Source: an uncultured Eubacteriales bacterium (GTDB lineage Bacteria > Bacillota > Clostridia > Oscillospirales > CAG-272). From it: a DNA stretch of 64,000 nt. The position numbers were made by a program, and so were the translations under genes. Shown piece by piece: positions 34,867 to 42,721 of the stretch. The stretch lies in contig CAJJIY010000001.1 in the NCBI GenBank assembly GCA_905187695.1, positions 74,205 through 138,204 on the forward strand. The letters are read 5' to 3'. The notes beneath the pieces were generated by a model. It worked only from the letters and a program-made list of their open reading frames with translations. It searched no databases and was not told the origin of the DNA. Numbering within the stretch: the stretch's first letter is position 1; the number at the start of each line of letters is the position of its first letter.

Positions 34867-36072
34867 TCATGAAAGCAGGAATTTTGCGAGAATTCGGAAG
34901 AAAAGTGTGCCGAAGCTGATTTTTTCCACTCCTTCACAGGCCCGGATAGGCGTCCTTCCGATCTCATTTCCGTCCAGTTTAAAGATCAGTTGCCCCACTT
35001 CATCCCCGGCCATGACCGGTGCCTCCAGAAACTCGGGCAATTCTTTTACCACTTCCACGCGACCGGCCGAACCCTTTGGGACAACCGCCCCAAAAGCGGC
35101 GCTTTCCGTCTTTACCTCCGGAGATACGCCGCCCTTTACCGGAAGCACAAAGGATTCCCCCTCGTGACTGTATGCGCTGTAGCCGGCAAAGCCGCGATCG
35201 AGAAGAGAGGCCGCCGTTTGATTCCGGATATCCCTGCTGTCGGCCGCCATGATGACGCAAATGAGCGAAAGGCCATCCCGTTTGGCAGTTGCGCTGATGC
35301 AGAATTTTGCCTTGGCAGTCGAACCGGTCTTGAGACCGGTGCAACCGGGATAAAATCGAACCAGACGGTTGGTATTGGTCAGCCCGAACGCGCCGTCCCG
35401 GATACTGTCCATCCAGATGCCGCTGTAAGTCAGAATGGTCGGATGTGAAAGAAGCGCCCGCGACATGATGGCAATATCTCTTGCCGATGTAACATGATTG
35501 ACCGCCGTATCATCCAATCCGTTGGTGTTTTCAAAATGCGTGTTTTTCATGCCGAGTTCCGCCGCACGGCGATTCATCTCGTCCACAAAAGCCGATTCGC
35601 TTCCGGCCACAAATTCGGCCAGCGCCACGGCGCAATCATTGGCGGAAGAGATCACCACACACTTGATCATCTCCTCCACGCACATGCTTTCCCCTTCTTT
35701 CAGATAAACCTGGGAGCCGCCCATAGAGGCTGCGTGCGTGCTGACCGTCACAGGGTCGGACAATTGAATTTTCCCGCTGTCAACTGCCTCCATCACCAAA
35801 AGCAGCGTCATGATCTTTGTCACCGAAGCGGGCGGCAGCGGCGCGTCTGCATTCTGTTCAAAAAGTACCTGCCCGGTGGTCTCATCCATCAGAATGGCCG
35901 AAGCGCAGGGCAGCTTTTCACCGGAAGTACTCTCGCTTTTTTTTGTCACATCCGTATCTTCCGCTGTTTTTTCGGCCGACACCGGGAAAGAAAACGCGAA
36001 AAAGAAGAGGGCGAGTGCGCAAAAAAACGATACTGCGCGGATTCCCCATTGTTTTTTCATTTTCAAGAACAT
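34867..36072 (-). CDS. D-alanyl-D-alanine carboxypeptidase (DacF/PBP5-like)
   Basis: Low-molecular-weight penicillin-binding protein that removes the terminal D-Ala from peptidoglycan stems. The 401-aa precursor has a signal peptide ending near SFPVSA, then the serine-protease-like triad: SVTK (nucleophile Ser at about 83), SAN in ISSANDCAVAL (about 143) and KTG in LKTGSTAKAK (about 248). A C-terminal PBP5-like beta domain and a final amphipathic helix for membrane attachment follow. The start at 36072 has GGAGGTGAT upstream. It could be vegetative (DacA-like) or sporulation-linked (DacF-like). Confidence 0.94.
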   Translation of the reverse strand: MFLKMKKQWGIRAVSFFCALALFFFAFSFPVSAEKTAEDTDVTKKSESTSGEKLPCASAILMDETTGQVLFEQNADAPLPPASVTKIMTLLLVMEAVDSGKIQLSDPVTVSTHAASMGGSQVYLKEGESMCVEEMIKCVVISSANDCAVALAEFVAGSESAFVDEMNRRAAELGMKNTHFENTNGLDDTAVNHVTSARDIAIMSRALLSHPTILTYSGIWMDSIRDGAFGLTNTNRLVRFYPGCTGLKTGSTAKAKFCISATAKRDGLSLICVIMAADSRDIRNQTAASLLDRGFAGYSAYSHEGESFVLPVKGGVSPEVKTESAAFGAVVPKGSAGRVEVVKELPEFLEAPVMAGDEVGQLIFKLDGNEIGRTPIRACEGVEKISFGTLFFRILAKFLLS

Positions 36073-36105
36073 AAAATCACCTCCGCCCTACCTTATGTAT
36101 CAAAA

Positions 36106-36178
36106 AAGAAAAAAAGAACGCCGGGCGGCGCAGACCTTTTTGTTCTCAACAAAAAGCGCATATCGAAACCCGGCGCTC
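36106..36178 (-). terminator. Three-part terminator hairpin after galM
   Basis: On the minus strand a long hairpin is built of three stacked stems: GAGCGCCGGG with CCCGGCGTTC, GCGC with GCGC, and TTTTTGTT with AACAAAAA, followed by a T7 run. It lies between the galM stop and the carboxypeptidase gene. Confidence 0.8.
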
Positions 36179-36184
36179 TTATTT

Positions 36185-37249
36185 TTATTCTTTTACCGAA
36201 AACGCATATTCGGTCGTATAGTCATACCGGTCGCCCGGACGGAGCACCGCATTGGTGAAATTTCCATGATTCACGCTGTCAGGCATATGCTGTGTTTCTA
36301 GGCAAATGGCATTCCGTTTTCCCTGCGGATAACCGCCTTTGAAAGGATGTTCCTGATTGCAAAGGAAATTGGCCGTGTAACACTGTACGCAGGGCTGATT
36401 GGTCAGCACTTTCATTTCCCGGCCGCTTGCAGGATCAAAAAGCACCGCACGGCACAGGGGTTCTTTCGTTTCTCCGCCCACAAAGTTGAAGCAGTGGTCA
36501 TAACCGCCGGCCAACCGGAGATCCTCATTTTCCGCCGCGATATCCCGGCCGACTGCCTTCGGCTCACGGAAATCAAAGGGCGTGCCCGCCACCGGGCGGA
36601 TCTCGCCGGTCGGAATCAGCCCCGCATCGGTCGGCAGATATGTATCGGCGTCCAGCATAAGCACATGGTCATAGACCGGGCCGCTGGCAAAACCGCCCAG
36701 ATTAAAATAGGTGTGATTGGTCAGGTTCAGCACCGTGGGGCGGTCGGTCGTCGCCACATAGTGAATGGAGAGGGCGTTCTCTTTTTTCAGCGTATAGGTC
36801 ACGCAAAGCGAAAGCGTGCCGGGATAACCTTCTTCTCCGTCCGGCGAAACATACCGGAGTTCCAGCGCTGGCTCGTCTCCGTCTTTTTCGGTGACGGCGA
36901 AAATTTTGTGGCTGAAGCCCTCTTTTCCCCCGTGCAGATGATTTTTGCCGTCATTGAGGAAAAGCTCGTAACGCTGTCCGTCCAGCGTGAAACGACCGCC
37001 GGCAATCCGGTTGCCCCACCGACCGATGAGCGCGCCCTGATAGCCGTCTCCCTGCACATAATCCGTCAGATTATCATAACCGCCCACAATATCGGTCAGA
37101 CGGCCGAGACGATCCGGTACCAGCAACTGCTGAACCGCCCCGCCAAAGTCAAGAATTGCCACACGGATATCGGCTTTTCCCTGCAAAAAATAACGGTGAA
37201 CCGCGCGACCGTCCGGCAAAACGCCAAACAACTGCTTAAGAATACTCAT
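36185..37249 (-). CDS. galM: Aldose 1-epimerase (galactose mutarotase)
   Basis: Interconverts alpha and beta anomers of aldohexoses. The 354-aa sequence has GNRIAGGRFTLDG, the catalytic-site NDGKNHLHGGKEGFS, LTNHTYFNLGG with the conserved His, and GGYDHCFNF. The catalytic Glu lies near the C-terminus (ICLETQHMPDS). The start has GGAGG 7 bases upstream. It is not accompanied by other Leloir genes here. Confidence 0.95.
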   Translation of the reverse strand: MSILKQLFGVLPDGRAVHRYFLQGKADIRVAILDFGGAVQQLLVPDRLGRLTDIVGGYDNLTDYVQGDGYQGALIGRWGNRIAGGRFTLDGQRYELFLNDGKNHLHGGKEGFSHKIFAVTEKDGDEPALELRYVSPDGEEGYPGTLSLCVTYTLKKENALSIHYVATTDRPTVLNLTNHTYFNLGGFASGPVYDHVLMLDADTYLPTDAGLIPTGEIRPVAGTPFDFREPKAVGRDIAAENEDLRLAGGYDHCFNFVGGETKEPLCRAVLFDPASGREMKVLTNQPCVQCYTANFLCNQEHPFKGGYPQGKRNAICLETQHMPDSVNHGNFTNAVLRPGDRYDYTTEYAFSVKE

Positions 37250-37290
37250 TTTCTGTCCTCCACCGGAAAACCGGATGATATTTCCTTTTT

Positions 37291-37319
37291 ATTATAACGA
37301 AAGCTTACAAAACTGTATA
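37291..37319 (-). promoter_or_regulatory. Promoter of galM
   Basis: TATACA (37314-37319), 17 bases, TATAAT (37291-37296), read leftward. The -10 is consensus, the -35 moderate. Confidence 0.6.
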
Positions 37320-37366
37320 GTAGCTCCTTCAAGGTTTTAACAGATTCTTAACAAATAAAAATTCTA

Positions 37367-37395
37367 TTGACATTTTTCCCTGACTGTGATACAAT
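37367..37395 (+). promoter_or_regulatory. Promoter of the Crp/Fnr-ABC transporter operon
   Basis: TTGACA (37367-37372), 17 bases, TACAAT (37390-37395). Transcription should start near 37402, which excludes the upstream in-frame TTG at 37400. Confidence 0.78.
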
Positions 37396-37407
37396 ATGAT
37401 TGTCTCA
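37387..37407. promoter_or_regulatory. Palindromic operator candidate over the -10 box and start site
   Basis: TGATACAAT, then ATG, then ATTGTCTCA: arms pair at all but one position (TGAnACAAT/ATTGTnTCA). The dyad symmetry and its place on the regulator's own promoter suggest autorepression by the Crp/Fnr protein encoded next. The site is not the classical FNR or CRP sequence. Confidence 0.55.
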
Positions 37408-37435
37408 AATGATACAGATTGGAGGCTTGACGGAT

Positions 37436-38125
37436 TTGGACAAACCGGAAATACAAAAACAGATTGCCGCTCTTCCGCTCTTCCGGAATGTGGATCTTTC
37501 TTTTCTTTTTTCCCCGATGGAAAAAGAAAGCGGTCTTTTCCTGACGCTGCGTGACAAAGAGTCTTTACCTCAAAACGAAACGCCTGCTTTGGGCATACTT
37601 CTTTCCGGGCGAGCCGTTATCTGTTCTGCCGACACGGGGCGAACGGTCATTTTAAGAACCCTGTTGGCCGGCGATATCTTTGGCGTAGCCGGACTGTTTG
37701 CCAATACCGAGCAACCGCTCTCACGCACGGTTTCGGATGGAGAAAGCGCTTTTTATCTGATCCGGAAAAGTACCATCGAAAAACTGATGGACCAAAACCG
37801 GCCGTTCAGAGAAAATTTTCTGGCCTTTCTTTCCGACCGCGTTTCTTTTCTAAACCGGAAAATCCGCTGTTTCACAGCCGGAAACGCCGGTCGACGACTG
37901 GCACTTTTTCTCCTTTGCGAAGAACACGATGTCATTCCTCTGCCGCTTTCCTACGCCGCTTTTGCCGATATGCTGGATATCAGCCGCGCTTCACTGTACC
38001 GCGCACTTGACGAGCTGACCGGCCTAAAGCTGATCAAAAAGTCCGGACATGAAATCACTCTGCTTGACCGGGCCGCGCTTCTTGCTTTCTGCGAGCACCC
38101 GACCCAAACAAAATTCACCGCCTGA
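37436..38125 (+). CDS. Crp/Fnr family transcriptional regulator
   Basis: Regulator of 229 aa. It has an N-terminal cyclic-nucleotide-binding-like beta barrel (LGILLSGRAVI, LLAGDIFGVAGLF), a long dimer helix (about 125-150), and a C-terminal winged helix (YAAFADMLDISRASLYRALDELTGLKLI). There is no N-terminal Fe-S cysteine cluster as in Fnr; a few scattered cysteines remain, so the effector is unknown. I chose the TTG at 37436 because GGAGG lies 10 bases before it and the promoter excludes earlier starts. The gene is 13 bases from an ABC importer that it most likely controls. Confidence 0.88.
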   Translation: MDKPEIQKQIAALPLFRNVDLSFLFSPMEKESGLFLTLRDKESLPQNETPALGILLSGRAVICSADTGRTVILRTLLAGDIFGVAGLFANTEQPLSRTVSDGESAFYLIRKSTIEKLMDQNRPFRENFLAFLSDRVSFLNRKIRCFTAGNAGRRLALFLLCEEHDVIPLPLSYAAFADMLDISRASLYRALDELTGLKLIKKSGHEITLLDRAALLAFCEHPTQTKFTA

Positions 38126-38138
38126 AAGGAATAAAAAC

Positions 38139-39194
38139 ATGAAAAAAACGCTTGCACTGCTCTGCTCTCTTCTCTTGCTTTTCACGCTGTTGCTCTCCTC
38201 CTGCAAAAAGGAAACGCCCTTGCCGGGTGACGCCGGCCATGGTTCTGTAACGAATTCGCCAAACGATGAATCCGCACCTGCCAAGCCGGACGCTACACTT
38301 CCCGTCACGGTCTGGACGCTCAACGGCACGACCGGATTCGGTATGGCCAAACTCATGGACAACGCCAAGAATCACACGGCGGCGCTCAACTATACTTTTT
38401 CCGTTAAAACCGATGCAACCTATATCCGTGACAGCATTATCAACGGGAAAGGAGAAGGCGGAGAATGTCCGGATATTGCCGCCGTACCCACCAATGTGGC
38501 GGCCGCGCTTTACAACGCCACGAACGGCGGGGTCAAAATACTGGCCATCAATACGGCCGGCGTGCTTTATCTGGTCACGACCAACGGGCAGACCCCCGCA
38601 AGCCTTTCCGAATTGACCGGAAAAACCGTTTATTGTCCGGCTCAGAATCCGGCCTTCATTGCAAAGGCTCTTCTTCAGAAAGAAAATCTCGCGGATCGCA
38701 TCACGCTGAACACCACCGACTATGCCGACCCGACCGAACTGCGCACCGCTGTGGCAAACGGCCTGGTAGAGTATGCTATTCTTCCGGAACCGATGGTGAC
38801 CATCGCCGGGAAAGCCAATGCGAGGATGAAAGTGGCCGTGGATATTACTGCCGAATGGAATCAGCACTTCCCGGCCAACTCACTGGTACAGGGCTGTGTC
38901 ATTGCCCGCACCGAATTTGTAAATGAGCATCCGGCTGAAGTCAAAAAATTTTTGGAAGAATACAAAGCCTCCATTGATTATGTAAAAGCCAATCCGGATG
39001 CGGCCGGCACCATGATCGCTGACAACGGCATTTTTGCCCAGGCACCCGTGGCGAAACTGGCCATTCCGAAATGTAACCTTTGCTACCTTTCCGGCGAAGA
39101 GATGAAAGCGGCCATGAAGGCTTTCCTTGCCGAAATGCCTGCGGCCTCTATCGGCGGAAAACTGCCGGGGGACGATTTTTATTTCGGCGCCTGA
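38139..39194 (+). CDS. ABC transporter substrate-binding lipoprotein (NitT/TauT-like)
   Basis: Extracytoplasmic solute receptor of 351 aa. The lipobox LSSC puts the lipidated Cys at residue 22. After a Pro/Asp-rich linker the mature domain has the two-lobed SsuA/TauA/NMT1-like pattern: PVTVWTLNGTTGFGMAKLM, IAAVPTNVAAALYNATNGGVKILAINT, LTGKTVYCPAQNPAFIAKALL and EYAILPEPMVTIA. Family members bind sulfonates, nitrate, bicarbonate or pyrimidine precursors; the ligand here cannot be read from sequence. The start has AAAGGA upstream. First structural gene after the Crp/Fnr regulator. Confidence 0.9.
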   Translation: MKKTLALLCSLLLLFTLLLSSCKKETPLPGDAGHGSVTNSPNDESAPAKPDATLPVTVWTLNGTTGFGMAKLMDNAKNHTAALNYTFSVKTDATYIRDSIINGKGEGGECPDIAAVPTNVAAALYNATNGGVKILAINTAGVLYLVTTNGQTPASLSELTGKTVYCPAQNPAFIAKALLQKENLADRITLNTTDYADPTELRTAVANGLVEYAILPEPMVTIAGKANARMKVAVDITAEWNQHFPANSLVQGCVIARTEFVNEHPAEVKKFLEEYKASIDYVKANPDAAGTMIADNGIFAQAPVAKLAIPKCNLCYLSGEEMKAAMKAFLAEMPAASIGGKLPGDDFYFGA

Positions 39195-39207
39195 CCGCAC
39201 GCTATCT

Positions 39208-39984
39208 ATGGAAAAATTTAAAAAATGGCTTTGGCCGGCGTTTTCGCTGCTCTTTTTTGTCGCTTTGTGGGCTATACTCTCCGCTGCATTTGATAAACCG
39301 CTGCTTTTCCCAACGCCCCTGGCAACGCTACGGGCACTCTTCCAGCTTCTTGGAACAGCCGATTTTTATAAAACGGTGGCCTTCTCTCTTCTGCGGATCC
39401 TCTCCGGTATTCTGTTAGCGCTTCTTTGCGGTGCAGTACTGGCCTTTTTAACCGTTCGTTTTTCCGTGCTTCACCATCTTTTGTCGCCGTTTTTCACGCT
39501 TTTCAAAGCCACGCCGATTGCGCCGGTGATTTTTTTGCTACTTCTCTGGGTAGGCCGCGTCCGGATTCCGATGCTGATCTCCTTCATGATGGCTCTGCCG
39601 ATTGTTTGGGGTAATCTGCGCGAAGGGATCCTTTGCACCGACCGAAATCTTTTGGAAATGGCCACGCTTTATCGCGTTCCCCGCGCCAGACAGATCCGCC
39701 GCATTTATTTTCCCTCCATTCTCCCCTATTTTTTGGCCGCCTGTCGCTCTTCACTGAGTCTTTCCTGGAAGGCCGGTATTGCCGCCGAGGTGCTCTGCAC
39801 TCCTAAAAATTCTATCGGCACACACATCTATGAAGGAAAACTCTATCTGCTCACGGACGAAATGTTTGCCTGGACGCTGACAGTTATTCTGCTCAGTCTT
39901 CTGATCGAAAAAGGCGCGCTTTCTCTCTTGCAGATGACCGGAAAGAATCGGATTGGGGATTTGGAAAAGGAGGATGCCGCATGA
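39208..39984 (+). CDS. ABC transporter permease (SsuC/TauC-like)
   Basis: Inner-membrane channel subunit of 258 aa with about six helices. The EAA-like coupling loop is visible in LLEMATLYRVPRARQIRRIYFPSILPYF, with the family Gly of EAA(x3)G replaced. The last part contains WKAGIAAEVLCTP, as in SsuC-type permeases. I used the ATG at 39208, 13 bases after the lipoprotein stop; it has no clear ribosome-binding site, so translation may rely on coupling. It overlaps the ATPase gene by 4 bases. Confidence 0.88.
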   Translation: MEKFKKWLWPAFSLLFFVALWAILSAAFDKPLLFPTPLATLRALFQLLGTADFYKTVAFSLLRILSGILLALLCGAVLAFLTVRFSVLHHLLSPFFTLFKATPIAPVIFLLLLWVGRVRIPMLISFMMALPIVWGNLREGILCTDRNLLEMATLYRVPRARQIRRIYFPSILPYFLAACRSSLSLSWKAGIAAEVLCTPKNSIGTHIYEGKLYLLTDEMFAWTLTVILLSLLIEKGALSLLQMTGKNRIGDLEKEDAA

Positions 39985-40583
39985 TCGAACTGACACACAT
40001 TTCAAAAAGCTATCCGCAAAAAACCGTCATTCAGGATCTTTCTTTCTGCTTGCCGGAACGCGGTATTTTTTGCCTGATGGGTCCCTCCGGGTGCGGCAAG
40101 ACTACGCTGCTAAAAATTATTGCCGGCTTGGAGGATCCAAGCAACGGTACTCTCACGGTAGATGTCGCCAAAAAAGCTATGGTTTTTCAGGAAGATCGGC
40201 TTGTTCCGTGGCTGACATCGGAAGAAAACATAAGATTGGTTCTTCCAAAAGGTAAAAACAGTTCTTTTTTGGCACAAGATCTTCTTGCGTCATTGGGTCT
40301 TCAAAAAGCTACAAACGCGCTTCCGGGCACACTTTCCGGCGGAATGAAGCGCCGGGTTTCACTTGCCCGTGCGTTGGCTGTCCGTGCAGATCTGCTCCTT
40401 CTTGATGAACCGTTTACCGGACTGGATGATGAAAGCAAAAAAAATGCCGCCGCTTTGATCCGGAAAGAAGGCACCCGTGCGCTTGTCATTGCCGTTACTC
40501 ACAATGCCGAAAATGCCGGACTGCTTGACGCCCGAATTCTTTGGTGCGCGGGCGCTCCGCTGTCCGAACTATTACCGGAATAA
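39981..40583 (+). CDS. ABC transporter ATP-binding protein (SsuB/TauB-like, short)
   Basis: ATPase of 200 aa, shorter than the usual 240-260 aa. It contains Walker A GPSGCGKTT, the SsuB-type Q-loop MVFQEDRLVPWLT, the signature LSGGMKRRVSLARAL, Walker B LLLLDEPFTGLD and H-loop AVTHNAENA. The missing length is at the C-terminus, where SsuB-type proteins carry an extra tail; the catalytic core is complete. A 4-base overlap couples it to the permease, and a strong terminator closes the operon. Confidence 0.92.
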   Translation: MIELTHISKSYPQKTVIQDLSFCLPERGIFCLMGPSGCGKTTLLKIIAGLEDPSNGTLTVDVAKKAMVFQEDRLVPWLTSEENIRLVLPKGKNSSFLAQDLLASLGLQKATNALPGTLSGGMKRRVSLARALAVRADLLLLDEPFTGLDDESKKNAAALIRKEGTRALVIAVTHNAENAGLLDARILWCAGAPLSELLPE

Positions 40584-40585
40584 CA

Positions 40586-40625
40586 AAGAAGCTCCGGGAG
40601 GGATCCCCTCCCGGAGCTTTTTGTT
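40586..40625. terminator. Terminator between the ABC operon and the hypothetical TIM-barrel gene
   Basis: A 13-bp stem (40589-40601 with 40607-40619) of AAGCTCCGGGAGG type, with T-runs outward in both directions. Confidence 0.88.
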
Positions 40626-41672
40626 TTATTTGCGATATTTTTCCCGATACTCCGAAATCAATCTGTTTCGGTCCTCTTCCCGGATTCTTCGGAAAGCCTC
40701 CACGGTTTTGTTCCAGGTGCGCAAGGGGTTGTTGGCGCGATAATCATTGGATTCGCTTCCCATATAGCCCCAGGCGAGAATAGTTCGGGCACCAGCGTCA
40801 TAGGCCGCCTGCGTAGCCGGAATGATTTCTTCCTCCCGACCGTTCGGAACATGATAGGTCTGAATCCAAAGGTTATGGTCCTTTCCGAAACGCTCGGAAA
40901 TGTCCAGATTCTTTTTGCTTTCACGATAAACAAACTCATATGGATTTACATCTTTTTTGCCATACCAATAAGGGTCAGAGCCTACATTTTCCACGGTATC
41001 AAGCGAGCAAAGACGGTCAAGTGTGTCCAAATTAATACCCAGGTTTGCTCCCAACATCACGCAGACCACATTCCGGATGCCGAGCGAAGCGGAATATGCC
41101 GTGATCTCTTTAAAGTAGTCCACAATGGTTTCGGTGCGGAAATCGGCCGCATCCGCGTCCAGAAAAGCGGGCATCGGCTTGTTATAACGGGCTTCAAATT
41201 TTTTGCGGCAAGTTTTACAGCAACAACCATACACCAAACCGTTTTCGGTTTTCTTTGTCGGAAGGAAAGGCTCGTCCCAAAAAATGGTCCTGCCACCGAG
41301 CGCATAGACCGTATCAATCCATTCTTTCACAAAAGCGCGAAAATCGGGGCTGTTCAGACAGGCGTTTACCGGGGCCATTTCTCCGTTTGAATAGATAATG
41401 TGGCTTTCCGGATGATAGGCCAAAAAATGCGATTTGTCACCGGGAGGGCCTCCGAGTCCCCAGTTGTCCACCCACACTTCCATGCCGGCATCCTCTGTCA
41501 TCTTAAAGATGTCGCCCATGACGGTTTTATGGCGGTCCCAGTCTGTGTGGGAAAACATATGTACCACAATGTCCATATCGGCACGGACAATTTCCTTCAG
41601 GTCTTCCCGATAATGGGAAGGCATCCGGTTGCCGTGGTAAGCAACACCTGTTTTCAGCTTCCTGTTATCCAT
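40626..41672 (-). CDS. Hypothetical protein, probable TIM-barrel glycosidase-like fold
   Basis: Protein of 348 aa with no signal peptide. The alternating strand/helix pattern, the acidic strand end GRTIFWDEPFLP near residue 135, and late motifs such as LWIQTYHVPNG and RTILAWGYMGSES suggest a (beta/alpha)8 barrel like glycoside hydrolases. A Cys cluster YGCCCKTCRKKF follows the DEP motif and could bind metal. The true family is not recognised and the enzymatic role is inference. I chose the ATG at 41672: the ATG 6 bases upstream abuts GGAG. It has a strong promoter of its own. Confidence 0.75.
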   Translation of the reverse strand: MDNRKLKTGVAYHGNRMPSHYREDLKEIVRADMDIVVHMFSHTDWDRHKTVMGDIFKMTEDAGMEVWVDNWGLGGPPGDKSHFLAYHPESHIIYSNGEMAPVNACLNSPDFRAFVKEWIDTVYALGGRTIFWDEPFLPTKKTENGLVYGCCCKTCRKKFEARYNKPMPAFLDADAADFRTETIVDYFKEITAYSASLGIRNVVCVMLGANLGINLDTLDRLCSLDTVENVGSDPYWYGKKDVNPYEFVYRESKKNLDISERFGKDHNLWIQTYHVPNGREEEIIPATQAAYDAGARTILAWGYMGSESNDYRANNPLRTWNKTVEAFRRIREEDRNRLISEYREKYRK

Positions 41673-41725
41673 ACGCATCTCCTTTATCAGAAGAATTCGG
41701 AACGCACCCTGCGTTTCCTTCGCTC

Positions 41726-41754
41726 AGTATACCAAAAAAGCGCCCTTTTGTCAA
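41726..41754 (-). promoter_or_regulatory. Promoter of the TIM-barrel hypothetical gene
   Basis: TTGACA (41749-41754), 17 bases, TATACT (41726-41731), read leftward. It lies directly after the sigG terminator. Confidence 0.82.
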
Positions 41755-41766
41755 TCCGGAAAACGA

Positions 41767-41799
41767 TAAAAAGGGGCGGCCGCAAAGAACCGCTCCCTT
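41767..41799 (-). terminator. Terminator after sigG
   Basis: An imperfect stem GGGaGCGG with CCGCcCC has a T5 run on the minus strand, 25 bases after the sigG stop. Confidence 0.6.
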
Positions 41800-41823
41800 T
41801 TTATTTGACCGTCACTCCGGATC

Positions 41824-42597
41824 TCAGATCTGTTCGCGCATCCTGGCCAGCGCCCCTTTTTCAAGGCGGGAAACCTGCGCCTGAGAAATTCCGATACTTT
41901 CGGCAATCTCCATTTGCGTTTTGTTGTTGAAAAAACGCATTTCAATAATTTTCCGCTCTCTGTCCGAAAGACGCTTCATCGCGTCCGAGAGCGCGATATT
42001 TTCCAACCAATGTTCGTCCCCGGAAGAAGTATCGCTGATCTGATCCATCACATAAATAGAGTCTCCGTTTTCATTGTAAACCGGCTCAAACAGTGAAATC
42101 GGCTCCACAATCGCTTCCATCGCGTTAAGAACCGCGTCCCGTCCTTCGCCCAGTCTTGCGGCAATCTCATCCAGCGACGGCTCATATTCTTTTTCTCTGG
42201 TCAGTTCTTCCCTTGCCTGCAACGCCCGATACGCCAGATCCCGAACGGAACGGCTGATGCGGATGGAATTGTTGTCTCTGAGATAGCGCCGGATTTCCCC
42301 GATGATCATCGGCACTGCATAGGTGGAGAATTTCACATCCAACTCAATGTTAAAATGATCGACCGCCTTTACAAGCCCGATACAGCCAACCTGAAAAAGA
42401 TCGTCCATATTCTCTTTCCGCCCGGAGAAGCGCTGTATGATGCTCAGAACCAGCCGAAGATTTCCATAGATCAGTTCTTCTCTTGCCTTGAAGTCTCCCG
42501 CTTTTGTCCGCTTTAACAGTTCCCGCTTTTCTTCATCCGTAAGCGTTTTTAATTGCGAAGTATTCACTCCGCAGATTTCCACTTTATTCCGATACAT
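41824..42597 (-). CDS. sigG: RNA polymerase sporulation sigma factor SigG
   Basis: Late forespore-specific sigma factor (257 aa). The N-terminus YRNKVEICGVNTSQL is the SigG hallmark. Region 2 has ELIYGNLRLVLSIIQRFSGR, DDLFQVGCIGLVKAVDHF and FSTYAVPMIIGEIRRYLRDNN; region 3 has SRSVRDLAYRALQARE; region 4 ends with NNKTQMEIAESIGISQAQVSRLEKGAL. SigG switches on genes for DNA protection and germination. It is normally downstream of spoIIGA-sigE; here it is flanked by sugar-metabolism genes. Confidence 0.96.
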   Translation of the reverse strand: MYRNKVEICGVNTSQLKTLTDEEKRELLKRTKAGDFKAREELIYGNLRLVLSIIQRFSGRKENMDDLFQVGCIGLVKAVDHFNIELDVKFSTYAVPMIIGEIRRYLRDNNSIRISRSVRDLAYRALQAREELTREKEYEPSLDEIAARLGEGRDAVLNAMEAIVEPISLFEPVYNENGDSIYVMDQISDTSSGDEHWLENIALSDAMKRLSDRERKIIEMRFFNNKTQMEIAESIGISQAQVSRLEKGALARMREQI

Positions 42598-42625
42598 TTC
42601 ATTCTCCTTATCTGGGAGTAATGAA

Positions 42626-42655
42626 AGTATTGGCTCATCGCAAAATGAATATGCA
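42626..42655 (-). promoter_or_regulatory. Candidate forespore (SigF/SigG-type) promoter of sigG
   Basis: TGCATA (42650-42655) matches the SigG -35 TGMATA; 16-17 bases on, CAATACTT (from 42632 leftward) partly matches the -10 CATAMTA. There is no sigma-A-like -10 here. The match is suggestive only. Confidence 0.4.
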
Positions 42656-42686
42656 AAAAGAGGACTGGGAAAAACCGGTATTTAAG

Positions 42687-42713
42687 AACCCGCCGGGCAT
42701 TGCCCGGCGGGTT
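42687..42713 (-). terminator. Hairpin after the Gfo/Idh oxidoreductase gene
   Basis: A perfect 13-bp stem AACCCGCCGGGCA with a 1-base centre (smaller effective stem in RNA) and only a short T-rich tail. Probable terminator. Confidence 0.7.
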
Positions 42714-42721
42714 TCTCTTAT

